This document shows positions 46,565-57,971 of a stretch of DNA of 64,000 nucleotides, piece after piece (the first letter of the stretch is position 1; every line of letters begins with the position of its first letter). Below the pieces are notes generated by a model. That model made no database searches, had not been told where the DNA came from, and saw only the letters and a list, made by a program, of their open reading frames with translations. Made by a program: the position numbers and the translations under genes. The DNA lies in NCBI GenBank assembly GCA_021613535.1, contig CP075492.1, forward strand, positions 18,228,001 through 18,292,000, read 5' to 3'. The stretch comes from Adineta vaga (Eukaryota; Rotifera).

Positions 46565-47249
46565 TAAAACAGACCAACTTATGTATCTGAGATACAAATC
46601 AATCTGCTGTGCTAAACTTTTGTCTTTTAGTAATCTATTTTTTTATAGTAATTTTAAATGATAACTTCTTTTATTTTTTTTAGTTAATTAAGGCTGAGCG
46701 CGTTTTACCTTTATATTAACCGTCATAATGACTTCCCTATATCCCATCCTCAAAGATATAGTAGAGCAATAATAATTTTTGTCCGAAGGACTTAATAAAG
46801 CTATATTAACAAACAATCTTTTGATTTTGATGAAATTAGATCAAATCTGTACGGTCACTTGCAAAATAATCTTTGAAAAAGGCATCGACAGAACGATGTT
46901 CACTCATAGCTGACGATTTCATGTTACGCTATTAATTAAATTATAATGTTCTTTTTCAGAGAATAGATTATTTTCAATCTAAATTAGGAAAAATAAGGAA
47001 CAGATGAATGAGGTGTGACAATCTCTCTGACATACGCTGTACGCGTAATACGGTTTTTCTCATCTAATGGATTATCCTTATTTATGTACATTCTGATGTA
47101 CTTTGATAGAATATTTTCTTGCGTTCTCTTCTGTAGCGACGAGTATATAAACGCGTGTCTTGTATCAGAACGATGCGATTTACGAGGAAGAAATAAACAA
47201 AGGCGTAGTTCCATCAGCGCATACATCTCTTCCATCAAAAATCGTCACA

Positions 47250-47318
47250 TGAGGGTGTGGTTGAGGTCTATGTGTGAATATGCTAGTCACATTCTTGCCC
47301 ATTCACTCACACCACACA
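47250..47318. repeat. G-first TGTGGG hairpin
   Basis: TGAGGGTGTGGTTGAGG (47250-47266) faces ATTCACTCACACCACAC ending near 47317. Confidence 0.5.
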
Positions 47319-47494
47319 ATATGGATCAGTGCCGAGAGTTGACTGTGAAATGATAAACGAAGCTAGTCGGTAAACTGATCATTTGAAATCACATGCTATA
47401 TCAGCAAAATTTCAATGAAAGAAACAGGTAAAACGAAACCAGCAAAAAAATCTGGAATTTTTTTGAAAAATGGTCCCATATATGAGATACACAC

Positions 47495-47710
47495 GTAGAG
47501 AAAAGTCTTTCTCCCCTCTTTATTTCTGCACTATTATACTTTGTTTAAAATTTATAGCCGAATAAAGATTTGACTTGAGAGTTTTATTGTATTGTGATCC
47601 GTATAACTATACTGAAATAAAACCCTTCAGTCATATCTCTACTCGGTAATAAATTTTATATATAGAATGCCAGCAAAGAAATGAAGAGAGAGAAGACTTT
47701 TGTCCGAGAC
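47495..47710. repeat. Foldback repeat, copy 2
   Basis: Same order of words as copy 1 at 44750 (CTATTATACTTTGTTTAAAA, then AATAAAACCCTTCAGTCATA, then AAGAAATGAAGAGAGAGAAG) with many substitutions. The two copies flank the small Cys-rich gene. Confidence 0.5.
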
Positions 47711-48707
47711 TGTAGTTTCGAAGAGCACGTATAAGATACCCAACATAAGCCATCTTTTGTAAGTGAATCCCACAACAGATAATTAAATAACCTGTCTTTG
47801 TCACTTTTTTCACGAACTCCACCTTTTGAAAAATTTCAGTTGTAAAATACCCATCTCTATAAACCGGTTAATTTTTTTACACCCGATTCGGTTTCAGTAC
47901 TGATCGAGGGCGATAAATGATGATTTTAAGTAACTAATTATCCGTTCAGTTTCAGTCATGCAGAAGTTTGATGAAATGATAGCAGGAATAGAATGAAAAA
48001 TGATCCTAATGAGTGTCGAGTTCAAAATTAAAATGAAAAACTCCCTGAAATAGTACAGAATTTTTAAAACAAGTTTACTCATAAGAAAAATACAATCGTG
48101 TACACAGTATAAAAAAGACGTAGGAAACGGTTTACACTGTTCTGTTTCGATTCTTTGTCGATTTCTTAAAATTCATTTGTAACACATCTGTTTTGTTGAT
48201 ATTTTTTAATGTACAAATTCGAAAAGAGCAGTAAAATGAACTACATATAATTATTTTTCTGTTTTTTTTTTGTTGTTTCACTCAGTATAACACAGGCGTT
48301 TTTACTACTCGTTTGTTGAAAGTTAAAAATATACACATTTGAGCGTCAAAAGCTTTGGGTTTTCAAAAAAGTACGCGATATTGTCGTATTTTCCTTCTAC
48401 TTTCAAGAAAAATTTTGCTGATTTTTCTCCTGATTTTTAAAGAAAATCTCCTGATCAACTCCTAACTGTTAACGAAAAAACCCGGATTTCTAAAATTTGG
48501 ATTTTGTGGGAGAAAAGTCGAATTTGTGTTTATGATTATTTTCAGAGGATTCGGAAATTTTAATCAGGTAAATTTTTTACTGGGTGCTTCAAGTGTTATT
48601 TCAATTCAATTCTGTGAGTTAACAAGTTTCAAAAGAAACATTTTGATTAGAGCACTCAATGTATTCTTTTTAGAATATATACACGCACAGTACACAATAC
48701 ACGAGGC

Positions 48708-49649
48708 ATGGGTGTCGAAGCTTCAAAAACATCTGAACGATCAGCCCTAAGTAAACTTTGAATTTCTTTTGTATAAAAATACCCACTTCGAAGATTAAAA
48801 AACCCTTGAACGACTTTTCAACTCTGCAGAACACTAAACAAAGACTTCTTTGATAATTTTACTTGCCACAACCTATTTTCTGTTTCCCATTTTTGACTGT
48901 GTACACGCTTGAGTGTAGAGCATTTCGATTCTGCTTTCATGTTTATTATATTGCCTGAATTAAGTGAATTTCTCTCTTACTTAGTAGTTGGCGCTGTTGG
49001 AGTCGACAAGCTGACGAGTCCTTTCTTGCCTCCTTTGATTGCTATGCTAGCCGAGGGTACTGGAAGCCATTTTTATTCTTATGACAGTGCTCGAAAAGAA
49101 TTGAGCTTCAAACTTTTGGAAGAAAATCCATACAAGGAAAAATTGCAACAAGTTTATCCGATTATGATCGACGAAGGCCAATTGACGGACGAAATGTTGT
49201 CTGTCATTAAACAGTATACAGGTAATCATTACTTGAAAACAAACTTAAATTTGTTATCAAATTTTGATATCGATTGGGATTATACGAATAAACTGCGATC
49301 GATCATACGTGGTCTGTATCAATCGGATCTACGAAGTGTTTATTATCGAGGACTCAATTTGTCAGACATTGAAGTCAATTATTATAAGGAGAAGATTGGT
49401 GCATGCTACTACACAAATTCATTTTCATCATTTACGACCGAAAAAGATAAGGCTTTTACGGGTAATGCACTGATCATATTAAAAACAACAAAAAATAATC
49501 GATTAAATATTGCGAACGTATGGAAATGGAGCTGTTTTCCAAATGAAATGGAAGCAATATTATCAATTGCGAGTCGATTACAAATTTTGAATATTTATGC
49601 AAAGGACAATCTTTGGATCATCGAAGTTCAATTGATTGGAAATGAGTAA
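48708..49649 (+). CDS. Arginine-type mono-ADP-ribosyltransferase with myristoylation signal, two exons (257 aa)
   Basis: Exon 1 (48708-48750) encodes MGVEASKTSERSAL and ends at a GTAAAC donor. The intron 48751-48918 ends GTGTAG, and exon 2 continues in frame with HFDSAFMFIILPELSEFL. The R-S-ExE triad of NAD-dependent ART enzymes is visible: VYYRGLNLS (Arg), YYTNSFSSFTT (S-x-S) and FPNEMEAIL (ExE). Such enzymes move ADP-ribose from NAD to arginines. MG-x-x-x-S at the new N terminus is an N-myristoylation consensus, which would place the enzyme at the cytosolic face of membranes rather than outside the cell. Targets are unknown. ART copies are numerous in bdelloids. Confidence 0.8.
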
Positions 49650-51855
49650 CAGAAAGCAAGCAGACAAAATCTTACATGCAATTATTTCCATCAAAATTTA
49701 AGACTGAACCTATTTTTTTGGACTAGACATTTGTGATTATGATATCTTATTTCGATAAAATCAGAATGCTTACAAAAATATGTATTGAAAACGCCGAAAG
49801 AAAAAAGGGTGTGGGTGTGAGTGTGTATGTTTAGATCTCGAGGGTGAAAAGAAGAGTATTACCTACATCCTCTTTTTGCCAACATCCACACCCACCCTAG
49901 ATTACTCATTTTATATCTTTGAGGAGAAATATCTCTTTATTACACGTTAAAAGATTCCGTAGAATCAAATAATACAAAACTGTATAGCTTTGAGTGTCTC
50001 AAATGGTTTTATAAAAAAAAAAGCTTTCGATATATGCCGAGTTCAAGAGTTGATTAACATCATTTTTGAGAATTTTTTCATTAGATACCATATGACGTTA
50101 GTAACGATCTGTGAAGCTAGAACGAAAGAAGCACATACAATAGAAGTGACGAAATACTAGTTAATCAAAGTAGAAAAGACATTTGGTACAAATATATGAA
50201 ACTTGTTCTATTTTCAACTTCTTTATGCCTTTTATATGTTTACAATTTAGATTGACGTATAAGAACTTCGTTGGACAATACCTGTTTTGTATAAATAGGA
50301 CTGACAAATTCAGCCTTCGAAGAATTTTTTCTATGTCGTTCTCATGTATGTGTACTTCTTTCTAATTATTCTACTGCTTAATACCGCATATATTATTACC
50401 CCGTACGCAACTTAATCGTTTTTTGCTTTGCTTTCGGCATTATTTATTCATTTACTGTTGTACTGTCATAACTAATATTCTTCAATACTATATAATAATA
50501 AAGAACCAAAATAAAAAAGAATGTGAATGTTGTAACGATAATGAATTATCTATTGCTCTTCTCTGTCTTTCCCCCTTCGTAAGGGTGTGGAGTGTGAGGG
50601 TGGGATGTGGATCAAAATTAAATATTCATATTGTTAAGGTCCGTATAAGTTGATAATTAATAGTTTATTTGTAAATGTAAACAAGACAACTTCACATAAA
50701 ATCGAGAGCTGTTTATATAGTATGCTAACACACACCTAGTTGGAATATACTAAGTAGATCTTATATGATCTTGTAAAATTCCTAAGATGTTATTACAAAG
50801 AAAGAAACCTAGATGAAGTTCTTTGGAAAATCCCTATTAGGATCGAGAATGAGTGATATCTATAGTAATCATATGTATATGAGAAAAGAAAGAGAACGAA
50901 CATATGGAAAAGACCTATACTATGAGTCATCTTATGGTACGTTGTATTACGTGCCATAACACATATCCACATCTTTATTCACACTCTCAAGATAGAAAAT
51001 ATATGTTCACTTAAGTAATGGTAAAACATATAATAATAATAACATTATACCAATAGAAGACACTGCAGTTTAAGTCGTCGACATCGTTAGCATGTAACAA
51101 AATGGAATAAAATTGACCTGAATCTAGATGACAAATATCTGTAAACAATGAAATCTATTACTTTCTTTTTTTTCATTTAAAATAGAATATCTTATTTATT
51201 TATTATTTATTAAATGCATTTACTCACTTCGAGATAGACCGTCACTTAACAGTAATAAAATTACTCAAAACAATCCAGAATACTGGATTTTTTTGCCAGA
51301 TCATTCGTTTCGTCAAAGATAATAAAAGTATACCGATAAAAAAAATGAGAAAAAAACGAAAGAATGAAGTTTGTTTTTAGTGATAATTCAAACTGGTAAA
51401 TGTAAAAAAAGAGTATCTTCATTTTAAGTTTGTTAACAAATAATAAATAATGAAATATCAACAGTTCATGAACGTATACCATATTAGAATTAATATGATT
51501 TTTCATATTGTCTACATTATGATTAGAAATAACAGCAAAGTTAGGGAATATATGAATGTACTCTTCAACCATACCCGCTGTCTTTCCGATTTTATTGATT
51601 CAATACAATACAAACGTCTGTGATTTAAAATCATATGATCGTGCTAACTAGATTCTTACACTGCCGAGACATTTGTTATTTAACATGGGAAAGATTTATT
51701 AAGAAAAATAATCCTAAAAAATAGATCAATTAAATAACGTTCGTTGATCGGGAAGTAAACATCTGCCATAGTTTTGTTCCAGCTGGAATTTTTTGAAGTG
51801 TGCATGATTACCATGTCATCATACACTTGCTTTTACAATTTGAAAGCCTTTGAGA
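49650..51855. other. Intergenic with hairpin and single arms
   Basis: Hairpin at 49806. A G-rich tract at 50582-50611 has its nearest C-rich counterpart only at about 50962-50992 (ATCCACATC..CACACTCTCAAG). Short AT-rich frames (50183, 50423, 51261) have no features. Confidence 0.4.
49806..49899. repeat. G-first TGTGGG hairpin
   Basis: AGGGTGTGGGTGTGAGTGTG (49806 on) faces ACATCCACACCCACCCT (49883-49899). An inner AGGGTGAAAAGA/TCTTTTTGCC pairing is weaker. Confidence 0.55.
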
Positions 51856-53343
51856 TTATGTATATATTCGAACGAATGCTTTGATTTCTTTCCTACAAAA
51901 AGGACATGTTTTCATTGAATGACCACATGGAACACAAGCAATCAAGTGACCACATGGGATACAAGCTAATTGTTTTTCTTCTGAAAGACAAATAGCACAC
52001 GGATTCAATGATTCTTCATTGTTTCTTGATAAATCTACTGCTTCATTAGGAAGTGCTATTGGCAGTATTGTTTCAAGAGTACGTGGTTGAGCTGCTGATG
52101 TTGTTGTTATTGTTGATAGTGAGAGTATCGTTCCAGACGCATGAGAATTTGTACTTGTACTTCGATTTTGTCGAATTGGTGTCATTTCAGCATCTTGAGG
52201 ATTTAGAATAACTTCATTGTTAGAAGTAATATGATTTAGTTTCTGACGAATTGTACAAGCAATAACAAGATCAAGTTCTGAATGAAAATCTGTCTCTACA
52301 AAAAAAGCAAATTTAAATATAAAAGACTAGAGTTCTTGACGTTTACCTTTAATTCGTAGTTGATCTTCCCAACATTGTGTAGCAATTTCTCGATTGAAAT
52401 TCGTATTCATTAATCTTTGAGATATTGGTGAATCTAATCGAGCAGCAACAAGTCGATTTATAGTATTCGCATCAAATATATTTAAAAGACGATTAATAGT
52501 TAAATCAGTTGTATCTGATCTACTGCCCAAATTGCCATGTTGACACATATTATCTATTCGATGTTGTTCTTGTTGAATTCTTCGATAAAGATCATCGCCA
52601 CATAATTGACGAGCATAAGCACAACGAGGAAACTGTCGTACATGTTCAATTGCAGGATTTCTATTCGATTCGCAATTTTGTAATGATCCATTACAATAAA
52701 AACAGGTAACAATAGTTCTTGTGCCAGCATAGAAAAAGCCAGCTCGAACAAGATCATCAACAGATGGTAAATTTGTAGAAGAGCACGTCCAAAACGATTC
52801 CCTCCGTTTTGTTACTTCAGCGTATTCAGGATGACTGTATGATTTAGGCACTACTCCTTCATATTCAGTAGCAGCATGCACAGTATTTTGCGCGCGAACA
52901 GCTACATTTACTGTTGAACTTAAATTGGCATTTATCACAGGTATTGGTGTTGAAGGTGGTGGCGGCGAAGGTGGTGGCGATGGTGTTGCCTCAAGGCCCA
53001 TTAATTTTGTTTGAACATATCTACACTCAGGTGATATTCTTCTATGAATTTCAAATGGATCATCAATATGTGGTCTCCAATGTTGATGGGTGAAATTACA
53101 TTCGACACAAATAGCACGATCACCATCATTACAGCCATAAAAGCCAGCTTCTACTAATTGATTAATAAATTCAGAAGATCGATGTGGCCAATGAGAAAAT
53201 GTTCGTCGTTGTAATTCTTTCCGAGTTTCATGTTGCAGTACGATTGGAATGTCGGATATTTCATCAGTTGTCTCAACGGAAACCTCAATATCAAACATTT
53301 CACTATCTGCCTCCACTGAAATTTGAACATCATCATCATCCAT
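51856..53343 (-). CDS. Inhibitor-of-apoptosis protein, two BIRs and RING (478 aa, two exons)
   Basis: Exons are 53343-52347 and 52295-51856 (GTAAAC..TTTGTAG intron). After an acidic N terminus (MDDDDVQISVEAD), BIR1 (about residues 44-115) shows CVEC, then H and C in DPFEIHRRISPEC. A Pro-rich linker follows. BIR2 (about 178-245) shows CFYC with AIEHVRQFPRC. The C-terminal RING reads CAICLSEEKQLACIPCGHL and CPFCRKEIKAFVRIY, an E3 ligase module. IAPs bind caspases or signalling adaptors and ubiquitinate them. The RING contains a near-duplication (IPCGHLIAC, VPCGHSM). An acceptor-like CAG just upstream hints at a 5' UTR exon near 53480. No UBA or CARD is seen. Confidence 0.88.
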
Positions 53344-55536
53344 ATGTTCGAATTGGTTATCAGATATGGCTGGAACAATAAATATCCGATTTTTTCACTG
53401 CAAATTAAGTGTAATTTATATCTAAAAAAGTTCCATTGTGAACTCACCATAAAAGAAGATCGAAAAATAAATTTCGAATAATTGAAAAAAATGCGATGCA
53501 AATGTATTCTTAGAACTGAAAGGTCATTTATATTACCTTTTACAATTTTTTATTTATCATTCTAAAACATTTTTCGATAAGAATTTATATTCAACAATGG
53601 AATATTTCTTTTACTTTTTCAACGGCTATTTTGTAAACACAACCTCGCATTTCAACTAAAATAAAAACAAATATATTTCTTCTTCAAATTACACATTCGT
53701 TCCTTTATTTAAGTATGAAAGCATAGAATTGTAAATATAACTGTTGTAGGCATGCGTCATCAAAGATTATTTTCTTTATTACCGTACGCATAGCAGATTC
53801 TATTCGTTTCAAAATTATCCAATCTGTTTTCAATTTCTATCGAAAAAAACATTACATAGTAACGATGATTCATTACAAAACCAAGGTTTTGTGTTTGAAA
53901 GAACAGAAGACAAAATATATATTTAAATCAACTCATTTCCGACTATACTTCAAAAAGTAAAATTCTTTCAAGTGCATTCAAACCACATTTATGAGTCTGC
54001 TTTTCAATAGATCATTATAATCATGTTCTACATTTAAAAGAATTTTAAAAAAAGTATCTCTACATTCTATGGAAAATATTAACTTTTGACTTAAATTAAA
54101 ATAAGTAACATTCCTTTATAAAAGAAAAATAAACTGTAGAACGAGTAACATAACGGAGGATACATTTACGTCTTGCATACAACAAGTAAAAACAATGGTA
54201 GAATAAAATATTAATGAAATAGACTTTCGTTCTTTACTTTGATTATAAAACTGAAGAATTGTAAAACTATTGAAAATAAACTCAATAAAATAAGATTTCC
54301 TTTTGTATTAGTAGTATATAATAACATGCACACTTATCAAGTCAGTTATCTACAATAATCAACCTAATAAAATAAGTGTATGTTTTTTGTCGTTTTTGTG
54401 AAAACAAAATTACAAACTGCTAGCGTTCTCTACTGAATAACATCCACTGATAGCGATGAATCATTGTGATAATGCAGCAGTAATTTTTGCGTTTAAAATG
54501 AAGATAAAATAGATGAAATCTAAATTGTATCATGTTCGACTATTTATATATATTATGATAATAAGATTCTCTCAATTCTATTTATATCACTTACACTATG
54601 AATCTAGTTAATCGATAACGTATCAAAACATAGAAATTTCATGATGTATGTGAAATTAAATTATTCAAAAATAATTTATTAGACCATCATCATCTCGACG
54701 ATTAATATTTCATTACAATCATGTTATACATCTACGTTCTATAAAAAAAAAACAACGTATGATTCACTATAAAAAAAACATCGATAAAAAGCCAGCTATG
54801 GCGTGCACCCTTACAATCGTAAATCAGGCAGCCTCTCCAACAACGTGTGAAAGTTACCTATTGAAGAAAAACTTTCCAATCAAAATCATCGATGACAATC
54901 TTACTATATACAAAATGCAATTTTTTTAAAGTTATAAATACACAAAAATTTATTATGATGAAAAAAAGAAATCTAGTAAATTCTGATAATTTTCAATTTA
55001 AATTAATGTTATTGTTTTTTCCTATAAATATGGTTCTCTGATGCATTTGCAATTGACTAAAATATATGTTTTTTTGTCGATAGATTAACGTTGGATTTCG
55101 TAATATGGGGAACAGCTCTAAATACCATCCATGTCGTGCATTTTGACTAATTCAATGTAAATGTTCACGAAGTAAAAGATTAGTAAAACAGGATGTTGAT
55201 GTGCATATTGAATATGAATAAAAGCACAATAAGAATAAAAAACTGCATTAAATGTTTCAAATTTTCGATCCATTGAATATAAGGAAGAAATGAAGCAAAG
55301 AAATGCATCAAGACAAAAGTAATGGAGAAATAATAGATTCAATAGATTGCATCATTCGATAAGTAATAATGACATTAATTATCGTTCGAAGAATCATAGT
55401 GCTAGTTTTAATTAAAAAATATGCTCATAGAATATTAGTGTGATGAATATGGCAATGAGAAACGAATATGTTGAATCTTTCAATTGTTTTTTTAATCCAC
55501 AGGATTATCTGTTATTGATGAATTCGTCAAACAGGT
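53344..55536. other. Two-kilobase AT-rich stretch without a supported gene
   Basis: No hairpins, family motifs or splice-linked frames. The minus frame at 55118-55342 has no recognised domain. Probably true spacer plus the IAP 5' flank. Confidence 0.4.
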
Positions 55537-56761
55537 GATGAGGGTGGGTGTGAGCGAGGGGTAAAAGTGAGAGCGAGCTGCGAATATGGGTAGTACTTTC
55601 CTCTGGCACACACACACAGTCGCCTACACCTACACCCTTCGATATTTTTTTATCTTTATGAAAACAATCGCTATCGACAACAGCAAGGCATCTTTTTATG
55701 ACATCGATTTCTTCTCTGTTATAACAACAACCTCCGCTAAACAATCGAATGACGGCTATAGTATTATTAACTTCTTCTTTGGTTAATTCTACTGTATTTA
55801 TCGGAACCATGGTGGGTCCATTCACATCATCGATATGTGTTAGTCTTACTTCAGGATCCTCTTTCTTACGAAATAACTCACTAAGATGTTGACTCTCAAA
55901 CAACGAAATTATAACAAAACACGCTTCTCCATTTTTTTTATGAATTAATATCATATTAACTGGTTTTAAATAATCGTTTTGATATTGTCTGTTTTTCTCA
56001 TCTATACCTTCGATTGTTTTGATAAAATTATCTGTCACAAAGACTTTATTGTTCCATTTCAAAGTTTTCAGACCATCAATATCAGTAAATTCAAAAGATT
56101 TATTTGACTTTTTTAGTTTTGGGTAACTTTTCTCCTGTCTTAAACCTTTCTCTATAAAATGTTTTTCGAATACCACATCAAAGTTCCAACAAATTTCTGT
56201 GGCCGACTCCATTTCTTTCACAACACTAACCTCAACATGTTTTATTTCTTCAATTTCTCCTTCGTTTTCTTGATCACAGTCCAAGTCAGCATTCGTAGTC
56301 AATACATTGTTAGGAAGTGCGTCATCTACTCTATCAAGTATTCTTTTCATTTTTGGTCTATGGACATCATTCAGATTTATATCAATTTCTTTAATAAAAT
56401 CTGGAAATTTCTTTTTCTTACCCAATTCACCTTTTAGTTTTCGATAAAAATCAGTTAAATAAACACCCATATCTCGATTTAAAAGATCTCTTGGGTTTCG
56501 TTCTTGAAGCATATTTCCATATAACTGTTCTATACTATCCACATTTTCACTAACATACGCTGTGATCAGAGAATCCATAGGACAATCTTTAAGTTTCTTT
56601 TGATATTCAAATGCTCTACTTTTGATTACATATTTTAATTTTTCTTTCGTAACAAGATGTAAATCATTGTCATTCTTTCGAATTGTATTATAAGTTATCC
56701 ATGTCAAAACATGTTTACTTGTTATACTCTTAATATCCGCTAGTTCAATTCCATTTACCAT
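55505..56761 (-). pseudogene. C-terminal fragment of a DUF3638/DUF3645-type giant protein
   Basis: The frame runs from ATG 56761 (MVNGIELADIKSITSKHVLT) and is intact for about 380 residues. LYGNMLQERNPRDLLNRDMG, an acidic QENEGEIEEIKHVEV patch, then NDYLKPVNMILIHKKNGEAC and CFVIISLFESQHLSELF match the C-terminal layout of DUF3638/DUF3645 proteins. Fungal members are thousands of residues long and annotated as ubiquitin hydrolases, without firm proof. The N-terminal bulk is absent. The last about 45 residues are read through the hairpin at 55537-55640 (GVGVGDCVCVPEE), so the native C terminus is lost. The 5' end abuts an oppositely oriented fragment. Confidence 0.6.
55537..55640. repeat. G-first TGTGGG hairpin ending a gene fragment
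   Basis: TGATGAGGGTGGGTGTGAGC (55537 on) faces ACACCTACACCCTTCG ending at 55640. The DUF3638-type frame enters the C arm directly, so the arm marks the break. Confidence 0.6.
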
Positions 56762-57212
56762 TGCAATTTCTGCTGAAATTGAAGAAACTATAAAAGCCGT
56801 TGAGAAAGTTGGACGATTCGCTCAAACAGATAGTGAGTATATTTTGCTAATAATATTACAAAAACATAAAAATATGGATTGTTTTGTAGCCTACAATCAA
56901 TATTCAACTAAAGAATCGTTTGATCACAATAGCCTAACACAAACGACGCCCTTCGTGTCTTCAACACCTAGTCTCATCAAACTTAATACAAAATGGCAAG
57001 AACAACTGAAAACTGAGAGAGAACGAGTTAGACGAAATTTAATTACCGGCAATGACCATAAAGTAGATGATGCATCAGATGATGAGAGCATAGATGATAC
57101 AGTTGTAACTCTCATAAATTCAAACAAAAAACATGATACAAGCATATCTATTAATTATAATTCTATATTACCAGTTGCCTCAATAATTAACATCACCTGT
57201 TGCACTCAAAAA
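56762..57212 (+). pseudogene. Unidentified gene fragment, head to head with the previous one
   Basis: A plus frame reads ISAEIEETIKAVEKVGRFAQ from 56768, crosses a GTGAGT..TTTGTAG intron (56832-56888), and continues YNQYSTKESFDHNSLTQTTP, then the charged KLNTKWQEQLKTERERVRRN and NDHKVDDASDDESIDD. The coding look and intron support a real former gene, but no upstream exon is present and it runs into a G-rich arm at 57213. An AATTTC-TGCT-GAAATT stem lies at the junction with the minus-strand fragment. Confidence 0.45.
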
Positions 57213-57233
57213 GGCATGGGTGAGGGTGTGGGT
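57213..57233. repeat. Lone G-rich TGTGGG arm
   Basis: CATGGGTGAGGGTGTGGGTC has no C arm within about 100 nt. It marks the end of the plus-strand fragment. Confidence 0.5.
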
Positions 57234-57239
57234 CTCCGA

Positions 57240-57971
57240 ACAATATAAGACGCTCACATGTATGCCGTTGCTATGGCTGATGATGAATATCAAATTATAA
57301 TCATATTGAAACGCTTAATTTTGATTATTCTATTCTTCTGTTTTATAGTTCAATGTTTGAGAGCCTGAGTATTCATACGAAACCTCTTCGCCCCTTTCGT
57401 CAATAGAACATGTTTAATGCAAGCAATGAGTGTTAGTAGATAAAATAAAATATGCATTGTTAGAGGTAAAGCATGTGAATACAACTTGGATGGACCAGAT
57501 GCTTATATTTATAAATCTTATCTCGATCATATAAATCACCTTGGAATAACATGCTATGCTAATAATTTTTTGTTCTGTACGCCATTTCTTTATTTTATTT
57601 TCATTAGAACAGCACAGTAAAAAGTACCCATACCTTATATCCATTGAATTGAATAGTAGTAGTGATATAGTATCAGCAATATAAAAAGAATTTTTTTCTC
57701 GATAAAATTCAAATATGGAGATTCCCATAATCAGTCAGCACTTTGTGAGTAATGTCATGGTTTCTATATAATCAATAGTAAACAAGCCATCGCTTCTAAG
57801 ACGAGATTTTCTTATTTTTCATTTCAAATCTCTAGACAGAGGTGCTTTTATTTCAAGAGAACTTCTATACATTCCATTATCCAGCCTGTATTGAAATGAG
57901 ATACATTTTCTCTTCTTTAGACATATGTTTTGCTTGCGACAGAAGAATTGAGAAGTATCTGTGAAAATAAT
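57240..57971. other. Intergenic, no supported gene
   Basis: Upstream flank of the beta-helix gene. A pyrimidine-rich TTCTCTTCTTTAG at 57908-57920 could be a spliced-leader acceptor. Confidence 0.4.

Larger units (their letters stand above)
46565..48707. other. Intergenic with one hairpin and a foldback repeat
   Basis: Hairpin at 47250 and foldback copy 2 at 47495. Other frames (46984-47238 on the minus strand and its plus shadow) lack features. Confidence 0.35.

Noticed and set aside
54800-55342. Gene in the spacer upstream of the IAP gene
   Set aside because: The only frame is AT-driven, lacks motifs and has no splice partners.
57930-57971. Upstream extension of the beta-helix protein
   Set aside because: The first codon is TTG, not ATG. 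The ATG at 57972 directly precedes the signal peptide.
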